Under the pieces are notes generated by a model. That model did no database searches. It saw only the letters and a program-made list of their open reading frames with translations, and had not been told where the DNA came from. DNA of 11,524 nt from positions 1-11,524 of the forward strand of contig DTYT01000043.1 of NCBI GenBank assembly GCA_012961745.1, read 5' to 3'. Both the position numbers and the translations under genes were made by a program. Source of the DNA: Kiritimatiellia bacterium. GTDB taxonomy: Bacteria > Verrucomicrobiota > Kiritimatiellia > B70-G9. Below are positions 5,990-11,524 of the stretch, in pieces. Each line of letters opens with the position of its first letter. Position 1 is the stretch's first letter.

Positions 5990-8900
5990 ATGACTCGGGG
6001 CAAGTCTCAAACTCGGTGGTTGACTGCATGGGGGCCGGTTCTTCTGCTGAGCCTGGCGTATTGTGCAGACACCGCGTCCGCCTACACCGCCATGAGCGTG
6101 GTCGGCGACTGGCAGAATTGGAATCCCTACCCGGCGAACATGTCCAACGTGGGGGCCAGCGCGTGGCAGGGCGATCTTTACCTGTATCCCACCGGGTGGA
6201 CCCGCTTCAAGTTCGTCGCGGACGAGACCTGGAGCAGTACCCAGTGGGGCGATACCGATCAGTCCGATTTTCTGCTGCCGGTAAGCGCGACCGCCGAAGT
6301 CGTCACCGGCGCGGGCAACGACATACTGGTGAGCAATCTCACCTCCTACGGCATCTACCGATTCACCTTCAATGATTCGACCCGCGCCTACACCATCGAG
6401 TTCCTGCAGGAGGCCCCCGCAAGCAACCTGCTGCGCAACCCCGGATTCGAACGGCAGGGGACCTCCTCCGCAGAAGCCTGGTACTGGCAATGGGGCGCCC
6501 CCGATCCCCACGGCGGCAAGTGGGGACACACTGATCGCCGCAACTGGCGGGCCCACAGCGGCTCCTGGGAAGCTACGATCGAAGCCCAGTGGTCCGGCTC
6601 CGATCCCGATTACGGCGGCTGGTGGCAGGAAGTTCCCGCCGTATCCGGGCAGATGTTCGAGGCCTCCGGCTGGTTCTGGGCCGACGATTCTCCACCCTAT
6701 GGACCGTGGACCGCGGCGGTGGCGGAACTTAAAATCGAGTTCTACGACACCGGCCTCACTCAGTTGCTCACCGTCGCAACCAACCTCCTGGACGTGGGTT
6801 CGACCTGGATCTACAAGTCGGTTCAGGCCACCGCGCCGGATGACACCGCCTGGGCCCGGATCGTGGTCTTCGCCGACCACATGGGAAGCAAGGGCGCCCT
6901 GCAGATAGACGATCTGGCACTGCGTGTGGTGGCCTACCGCCAGCAGTACTTCACCACCTGGGGAGCCTTCACCAACGACGGCTGCCACGAGCTGGATGAC
7001 TGGGTCCTCTGTACCGGCAAGGTGACCCGCACCAATGCGCTCTCCGATTACGCCGCGTCGCTGCCCCCCCCCGGCACCGCCACCAACTACATCCAGAGCC
7101 CTCTCTTCGCCGAGGGCATCGGTTACATCCATTTCTGGTACCGGCACGGGCTCGAGCCGCCGGAGCTGGAGGCCACCAATCCGGTCGCCTTCCGGGTGCT
7201 CAAGTCCTCCGACGGCACCAACTGGACCGAGATCGGCTCGGTCACCAATATCCGCAACCTGGGTTACCTGCCGTGCGGCATCTGGCAGCAGGAAACCACC
7301 CCCTACATGATCCGGATCGAGCACTTCGCGGGTACCGACCGGCTGTTGATAGATGACATCACCGTGAATGAGCCTTCCGACATCCGCCGCGTAATGGATT
7401 TCGACGACTGGCCCGATGAAGGTACCAATTACGGCTACCACGCGTGGGATGGATGGGAGGTCAATACCGGCCGGGTCTCTACCATCAACGCCGACTCCGG
7501 AAAGTCGCTGGAGCTGCCCCCCCCGCCCACCGGGTCCTGCAACTTCTTGCTCAGCCCCCAGTTCGATGACGGCTACGGGGAAATCCGTTTCCGCTACGCC
7601 CGGGGAACCAACCGCGAAACCGCCACCCGCCTGGCGCTGGAGGCCTCCGCCGATGGCACCAACTGGGATACCATCGCGCTGGTCACCAATATTACTTCCA
7701 CCTCCTACGCGCAGTTTCAGCAGTACTTCTACTCGCCCAGCGGCTCCCGGATCCGCATCTGCAACCTGGCCGAGACCAGCGCATCCGCGACCGTGCGCAT
7801 CGAGGAACACTTCGACGGGGCACCCGATCCTCCCCCCGGGTGGGAGTACAGCGGGATCGACGACTACTACACCAGCGACCAGTATTCCGGAGAAGATGCG
7901 CCGGCGCTCAAGTTCGATGATACCGGCGATTCCGTCCTCACCGCCTCGTTCTCCTCCCCCACCAACCTCGACTTCTGGCTGCGCGGGGCCGGTACGGATA
8001 CCGCCTCCACCTTCCGGGTGGAGTGTTACGACGGGTCCACCTGGAGCACCACCATGCTCATCGTTCCACTGCCCACCAGCGGGACCACCTATTCCACACC
8101 GCTTGCCACCAATGTCGTCCGGGTGCGCTTCTACTATGTCAAGAGCGTGGGCAACGCCGCCCTCGACGACGTATTGATCGCCGGAACCCCCATTCCCCCC
8201 GCACCCCAAGGAGTCTTCCTCGACCAGATCGAGATCGACCCGCCGGCTCTTCACCGCACCCAGGATTTCGACAGCTGGCCCGCGATGCCCTCCTACGGGG
8301 ACGACACCTACCAGGGCTGGAACATCCATGACGCCTTCGTGGACACCCCGGACGCCTACCGGGGACAGGCCTGCCGCATCAAGAACGACGGCGCCTGGAT
8401 CAGCAGCCCGCCGCTGCTCGGCGGATTGGGCACGATCACCTTCCAATACCGCCGCTTGAGCACCAGCGGAATAGACCCCACCTACGCCCTGCAGGTCTCC
8501 TCGAACGCCGCCGACTGGGTCACCTTCACCAACCTGAGCATAACCTCCACCAACTACCGGCAGATCTCCCTCTACCGCTACGACACCACCAATCTCTATT
8601 TCCGCATCCTGCGGACCGCCGGGGATGCCGACTCGAGCATCGCGGTGTTCGATGAAATCTCCGTGGCTGAACCCCTGCCGGCCGCGGACGTGGTTATCAA
8701 TGCCTGGCACGACCCGGACAGCCCCGGAACCAACGATGAGGTCACCCTGCTCGCCAGCGCGGTCACGCGCTACGGCGCAACTATCACCAACATGACCGCC
8801 TACTACCGCATCGGCACCTCCGGCGCTTTCAGCGCCATGGCCATGGCACCCAGCGGAACCGTCAACTGGGCCGCCACATCAGCCGTCCCTCCGCAGTCGT

Positions 8901-9832
8901 CCGGGACCGTGGTCCAGTACTTCATCCGCAGCGACTACGACGGGCCGGGCAGTGAACTCACCGCTCCCCGCTACTATCCTTCCGGCGGCTCCAATGACCC
9001 CGCCTGGTACGCCGTGCCCCGCAGCCAGCCGGGCCAGGTGTGGATCAACGAACTCAACTACGTCAACGACTGGTGGGATCCCGACACCGACACCAACGAG
9101 TTCGTCGAACTGGCCGGGCCGGCCGGGTTCGACCTTTCCGGCTGGCAGATAGAATTCATGATCGCCACTGGAGAAATGTACTACGTCTATGCAAGCTACA
9201 CGCTGACCAACGGCAGCGCGCTGGGCAATGCAACCAACGGCTACGGCTTCTTCGTCATAGGGGATACGGACGTTCCCAACGTGGACATGGTATTCACCCA
9301 CAGCAACAATGCCGAATACGGGCACATATCCGACGGCGACGGCCCCAGCGGAGTCCGGCTGCTCAACGAAGCCGGCGGTGTCGAGCAAAGCCTCTCCTAC
9401 GGCGGCCCGATTGAAGGATTCGACCCGATTCCCGCTGCGGCTTTCGACGATGGTGACGTCCACATCGATCCATGGGATGTCCAGCTCAGCGGCAGCGGAA
9501 CCGGCTACCAGGATTTCGCCTGGGCCCTCACCAACAATATGACGCCCGGAGAGGCCAACGCGGGACAGACCCTGGAACCGTCCAGCAGCCCGCCTCCCCC
9601 CCAGGTGGTGATCGTGAGCTTCGCGCTCGGGACCAATGTCACCATCCGGTCCACCGGTACCAACACCTGGACTCCCCAGCCGTGGTATGCCACCAACCTG
9701 GCCTCGCCCGATTGGATCGCGGTCAGCCCCTACTGGTCAGCCTACGATTCCGGCACCGACACCGTCTGGTTCGACTATCCCGTGACTTCCGGCCCCTGCT
9801 TCTTCCGCATCCAGTCCACCAACACACCCTGA
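5990..9832 (+). CDS. Large multidomain secreted protein: CBM-like domains, repeated beta-sandwich modules, lamin-tail domain
   Basis: The 1280-residue protein starts with a signal peptide (hydrophobic 15-25, likely cleavage after ASA at 29-31). Domains by residue: 32-138, a starch-binding or CBM48-like E-set domain (VVGDWQNWNP at 37-46); 146-314, a CBM4/9-like jelly roll (NLLRNPGFE at 146-154, QIDDLAL at 305-311); 316-462, 468-601 plus 741-753, and 756-895, three related beta-sandwich modules; 602-740, a choice-of-anchor-J/MAM-like domain apparently inserted into the second module; 898-1010, an Fn3-like linker domain (VVQYFIRSDYDG at 974-985); about 1014-1190, a lamin-tail domain (VWINELNYVND at 1017-1027, NEFVELAGPAGFDLSGWQI at 1036-1054); and 1205-1280, a C-terminal domain (WYATNLASPDWIAV at 1232-1245, CFFRIQ at 1270-1275) of a kind common at the ends of PVC-group exported proteins. 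No catalytic domain is evident, so a surface glycan-binding or adhesive role is the best inference. The reading frame passes intact through C9 and C8 tracts. It ends 179 bp before a convergent gene. Confidence 0.85.
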   Translation: MTRGKSQTRWLTAWGPVLLLSLAYCADTASAYTAMSVVGDWQNWNPYPANMSNVGASAWQGDLYLYPTGWTRFKFVADETWSSTQWGDTDQSDFLLPVSATAEVVTGAGNDILVSNLTSYGIYRFTFNDSTRAYTIEFLQEAPASNLLRNPGFERQGTSSAEAWYWQWGAPDPHGGKWGHTDRRNWRAHSGSWEATIEAQWSGSDPDYGGWWQEVPAVSGQMFEASGWFWADDSPPYGPWTAAVAELKIEFYDTGLTQLLTVATNLLDVGSTWIYKSVQATAPDDTAWARIVVFADHMGSKGALQIDDLALRVVAYRQQYFTTWGAFTNDGCHELDDWVLCTGKVTRTNALSDYAASLPPPGTATNYIQSPLFAEGIGYIHFWYRHGLEPPELEATNPVAFRVLKSSDGTNWTEIGSVTNIRNLGYLPCGIWQQETTPYMIRIEHFAGTDRLLIDDITVNEPSDIRRVMDFDDWPDEGTNYGYHAWDGWEVNTGRVSTINADSGKSLELPPPPTGSCNFLLSPQFDDGYGEIRFRYARGTNRETATRLALEASADGTNWDTIALVTNITSTSYAQFQQYFYSPSGSRIRICNLAETSASATVRIEEHFDGAPDPPPGWEYSGIDDYYTSDQYSGEDAPALKFDDTGDSVLTASFSSPTNLDFWLRGAGTDTASTFRVECYDGSTWSTTMLIVPLPTSGTTYSTPLATNVVRVRFYYVKSVGNAALDDVLIAGTPIPPAPQGVFLDQIEIDPPALHRTQDFDSWPAMPSYGDDTYQGWNIHDAFVDTPDAYRGQACRIKNDGAWISSPPLLGGLGTITFQYRRLSTSGIDPTYALQVSSNAADWVTFTNLSITSTNYRQISLYRYDTTNLYFRILRTAGDADSSIAVFDEISVAEPLPAADVVINAWHDPDSPGTNDEVTLLASAVTRYGATITNMTAYYRIGTSGAFSAMAMAPSGTVNWAATSAVPPQSSGTVVQYFIRSDYDGPGSELTAPRYYPSGGSNDPAWYAVPRSQPGQVWINELNYVNDWWDPDTDTNEFVELAGPAGFDLSGWQIEFMIATGEMYYVYASYTLTNGSALGNATNGYGFFVIGDTDVPNVDMVFTHSNNAEYGHISDGDGPSGVRLLNEAGGVEQSLSYGGPIEGFDPIPAAAFDDGDVHIDPWDVQLSGSGTGYQDFAWALTNNMTPGEANAGQTLEPSSSPPPPQVVIVSFALGTNVTIRSTGTNTWTPQPWYATNLASPDWIAVSPYWSAYDSGTDTVWFDYPVTSGPCFFRIQSTNTP
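6935..7375 (+). repeat. Beta-sandwich module A of the secreted protein
   Basis: Residues 316-462. Landmarks are TTWGAF, DDWVLCTGKV, SLPPPG, IQSPLF, GIGYIHFWYRHG, SSDGTNWTEIGSVTNI and the closing RLLIDDITVNEP. The same landmarks in the same order recur in the two following modules. Confidence 0.7.
7064..7072 (+). repeat. C9 homopolymer in module A coding sequence
   Basis: Nine consecutive C encode the Pro-Pro-Pro of SLPPPGTATN. The frame is intact across it. A change of one base would truncate the protein around residue 360. Confidence 0.85.
7517..7524 (+). repeat. C8 homopolymer in module B coding sequence
   Basis: Eight consecutive C, at the position equivalent to the C9 tract in module A, encode part of LELPPPPTG. 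The frame is intact. Confidence 0.85.
7793..8209 (+). other. Choice-of-anchor-J/MAM-like domain nested in module B
   Basis: Residues 602-740. It begins EEHFDGAPDPPPGWEYSG, the usual start of this class of domain, continues with FSSPTNLDFWLRGAG and FRVECYDGSTW, and ends with its own closing strand AALDDVLIAG followed by a Pro-rich tail. Its landmarks differ from modules A, B and D. Confidence 0.55.
8255..8674 (+). repeat. Beta-sandwich module D of the secreted protein
   Basis: Residues 756-895. Landmarks are QDFDSWP, YQGWNI, WISSPPL, GLGTITFQYRR, LQVSSNAADWVTFTNLSI and the closing IAVFDEISVAEP. They align with modules A and B. Confidence 0.68.
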
Positions 9833-10011
9833 CCCGCCGCCGACCCCCCTCGTCTTCACCGCCCGTGCCAGCGACACGACACTTCCCTGCCCGGAGGCCC
9901 GGCGAACCCGACTGCTACCGCAAGTCTCCTTCGCGCCGCGGACTGCCCGGGATTTGGCCGCCCTGACAGGGAAAAAACACTCCCCGCCCGCCCTGCACCC
10001 CTCCGCGTACC
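9833..10011. other. Convergent intergenic spacer
   Basis: These 179 bp are GC rich and lie between two convergent stops. The only stem next to a homopolymer is CCCT-GAC-AGGG (9961-9971) followed by A6, which is the wrong arrangement for a terminator on either strand. I see no small gene here. Confidence 0.5.
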
Positions 10012-11524
10012 CTACTCCGTCAGGTAGCGGAAGACCCGAATGAAGGTCTCATGCCGGCCGTCGGCATTGGGGAAAGGATCGCGCCAGACCAGGGCCGCGG
10101 CCCGCTTCTCTGCCGTCACCAGGTCCGCGTCCTCCCACTGCCCCACGGTTCCGCGGTCCTTCACCGCCTGGGCCACCACGATCACCGTGTAAAGATTCTG
10201 GTGGGCGTTGAACAGCCCCACCGAGTTCCGGATGATCGCCTCCCTCTGGCTGTTGTTGAATCCCGCCAGCGACAGCGGCCCGCCGGGCTGCAATGCCGGC
10301 ACGGTGACCCACCCCGCACGCGATGCGAACGACCCGGTGGCGACGACGGATACCATGTCCTGCACCAGGTAGGAAATCGCACTGTCGTCACTCAGCCGGC
10401 GCTGCGGAGGAGCCACCGGCCACTCGTCAATGGGGACCTTCCGGAACACCGCATTCAAAACGCCGGTACAGTAAGTGTTCGGGTTCACCAGCGCGTTCGT
10501 CTCTCCGGTGTATCCCCCTACCCGGAACATGGTCAGCAGCCTCTTGCCCTCCTCGCTGAACAGGTCCACCGTGGTCCACGCCCGGTCCGTGGGCAGAAAC
10601 CCCATCTCCCCCACCGAAACCACCTGCTCAGACGAGTTCCTCACGTACATGTTGGTTCCCTCTTCCGCCCCGTTCGCGGATACATTGAACCCGGGGAGAT
10701 TGTCGTTCACTTCTCCGAGAGTGGGCACCGGCGTCTGCCACATCTCCACATCGTGGTTCAGGCGGGGATCACAGACCGATGCCCCGTCGGCGGCCCCCGC
10801 CGGCAAGGAGACCGACGGGCTTATCGTCATTCGGAATCGGATCCTGCTGCTCGGCAGGACCACCCGATCCACCACCTCCCCCGCGCCATCCTTCACCTGC
10901 ACTTCGATATCCACCAGTTGGTACCGGAAGCTGCGGCTCCCGCTGCTGCCGAAGGGATTGTTGGTCGCCGTTGCGGAAAGCTCCGGAAAGTCGATCAGCT
11001 TGATGGGAGGGTCCGTGTCCGCGTCGTAGGTGGCTGTGCCCACCAACGGAAAGGTCGCGCTGGGGGTCAACTCGTCAACGCTCGAGCGGTGGGAAAAAGT
11101 GACGACCTCGAAAGAATACGTGTTGGGATTGTCGGTACGGTTGCCGGGAAACGGATACCAGGCCTCCACCGTTATCTTCACGCTGTGCGTCCAATTCGTC
11201 TCACCACCCGCCACCTGCCGCTCCAGCTTGTTGCTCACCACGATCTCGTTGACCATAGGTATCGGCTCGCAGGAGACGTAGTCCGGATCGGGTTCCCCCG
11301 CGGGACCGCTGGGTCGAAAGTCTTCGTCACGGTAATCCTCCCACATGTACGCCAGGATAGTGTTGGTCGGCGCGTCATATCCCGCGGCTTCAAAGGCTTG
11401 CGTTGCTTGGGAGAAAGTCCAAACCCTAGGATCCGCCGGGACCGACCCTCCCCCGGGCAGCGGGATGCTCCCGTCGCTGTTGATGGTGATGAAATCCGTT
11501 CGGGTCCAATCCCAGTAACCGTTG
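10012..11524 (-). CDS. Pilus/pseudopilin-associated-like exported protein, C-terminal 503 residues (N-terminus beyond right edge)
   Basis: The minus-strand frame is open from the right edge to the TAG at 10012-10014. An ATG at 11344-11346 lies inside it, but the frame continues upstream without a stop for 59 codons (for example NGYWDWTRTDFITINSDGS at the edge), so that ATG is probably not the start. The visible part is beta-rich, hydrophilic and without membrane segments or catalytic motifs. It contains recurring comparison-type strands (YSFEVVTFSHRS, FRYQLVDIEVQVKDGAGEVVD) and ends with NLYTVIVVAQAVKDRG, then RAAALVWRDPFPN, then a closing TFIRVFRYLTE. Such endings are typical of large PilX/GspK- or Verru_Chthon-cassette-like proteins encoded near prepilin genes in Verrucomicrobiota and relatives. 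This assignment rests on remembered resemblance and is uncertain; the coding call itself is firm. It is convergent with the large secreted-protein gene. Confidence 0.72.
   Translation of the reverse strand, partial: NGYWDWTRTDFITINSDGSIPLPGGGSVPADPRVWTFSQATQAFEAAGYDAPTNTILAYMWEDYRDEDFRPSGPAGEPDPDYVSCEPIPMVNEIVVSNKLERQVAGGETNWTHSVKITVEAWYPFPGNRTDNPNTYSFEVVTFSHRSSVDELTPSATFPLVGTATYDADTDPPIKLIDFPELSATATNNPFGSSGSRSFRYQLVDIEVQVKDGAGEVVDRVVLPSSRIRFRMTISPSVSLPAGAADGASVCDPRLNHDVEMWQTPVPTLGEVNDNLPGFNVSANGAEEGTNMYVRNSSEQVVSVGEMGFLPTDRAWTTVDLFSEEGKRLLTMFRVGGYTGETNALVNPNTYCTGVLNAVFRKVPIDEWPVAPPQRRLSDDSAISYLVQDMVSVVATGSFASRAGWVTVPALQPGGPLSLAGFNNSQREAIIRNSVGLFNAHQNLYTVIVVAQAVKDRGTVGQWEDADLVTAEKRAAALVWRDPFPNADGRHETFIRVFRYLTE

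Larger units (their letters stand above)
7391..8248 (+). repeat. Beta-sandwich module B, split by an inserted domain
   Basis: The first part (residues 468-601) has DFDDWP, GWEVNTGRV, LELPPPPTG, LLSPQF, GYGEIRFRYARG, SADGTNWDTIALVTNI and SRIRICNLAE. The closing strand expected next (like LIDDITVNEP in module A) appears only after the intervening domain, as VFLDQIEIDPP (742-752), and is followed by the same type of linker into module D. Confidence 0.6.

Noticed and set aside
5807..8710. A 967-codon open frame on the minus strand, antisense to the secreted-protein gene
   Set aside because: It is Gly/Val/Asp-rich with no recognisable domain. The plus-strand gene has a signal peptide, a good ribosome-binding site and recognisable domains. 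The sense gene rarely uses TTA, CTA or TCA, which leaves the aligned antisense frame free of stops.
9961..9977. Stem CCCT-GAC-AGGG followed by A6 as a terminator
   Set aside because: The stem is only 4 bp. The run is A on the plus strand, and on the minus strand the T run precedes the stem, so it does not fit an intrinsic terminator in either direction.
1..11524. tRNA, rRNA, CRISPR arrays, insertion sequences, integrases, toxin-antitoxin or defence genes
   Set aside because: None was recognisable on either strand. No regularly spaced repeats or transposase-like proteins were seen.

Overview
The window is a GC-rich bacterial chromosome segment, probably from the PVC group (Verrucomicrobiota, most likely Kiritimatiellota-like). 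I infer this from three things: the large multi-module secreted protein ending in a C-terminal domain of the type common in that group, the pilus/secretion-associated protein at the right edge with a typical C-terminus, and the small stand-alone GGQ release-factor-like protein. No RNA genes, insertion sequences, CRISPR arrays or phage genes were seen.

Layout from left to right. (1) 1-1340, minus: a GT39/ArnT-like membrane glycosyltransferase, cut at its C-terminus by the left edge. (2) 1499-1915, plus, divergent from it: a short release-factor-like protein with a GGQ motif, probably for ribosome rescue. (3) 2054-4515, minus: a tightly packed three-gene sugar cluster in the order DegT-type aminotransferase, DPM1-like family-2 glycosyltransferase, Gfo/Idh/MocA oxidoreductase. 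All three are broken: the aminotransferase carries two apparent -1 frameshifts, the glycosyltransferase one, and the oxidoreductase one +1 shift in a G8 tract plus loss of its middle roughly 170 residues. (4) 4516-4869: a divergent intergenic region with a candidate promoter and two perfect palindromes. (5) 4870-5907, plus: a membrane-anchored or secreted endonuclease/exonuclease/phosphatase-family protein. (6) 5990-9832, plus: a 1280-residue secreted protein with carbohydrate-binding-like domains, three copies of a beta-sandwich module (one apparently carrying a fourth domain inserted into it), a lamin-tail domain and a C-terminal domain. (7) 10012-11524, minus: the C-terminal 503 residues of a pilus/pseudopilin-associated-like protein, open to the right edge.

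How the genes may work together. The oxidoreductase and aminotransferase are of the types that oxidise and then aminate a nucleotide sugar (as WbpB/WbpE do), and the two glycosyltransferases would use activated or lipid-linked sugars, so the left half looks like a surface-polysaccharide region. Its sugar operon appears to have decayed, because the flanking genes (about 9 kb) read cleanly while all indels fall inside 2.5 kb. The right half looks like exported functions: a nuclease-fold enzyme next to a lamin-tail adhesin, a pairing that resembles the fused LTD-EEP extracellular nucleases, and a pilus-like protein.

I did not find a clearly new defence or mobile system. The points most worth a second look are the localised decay of the sugar operon, the nested domain and long in-frame C tracts in the secreted protein, and the EEP/LTD gene pair.
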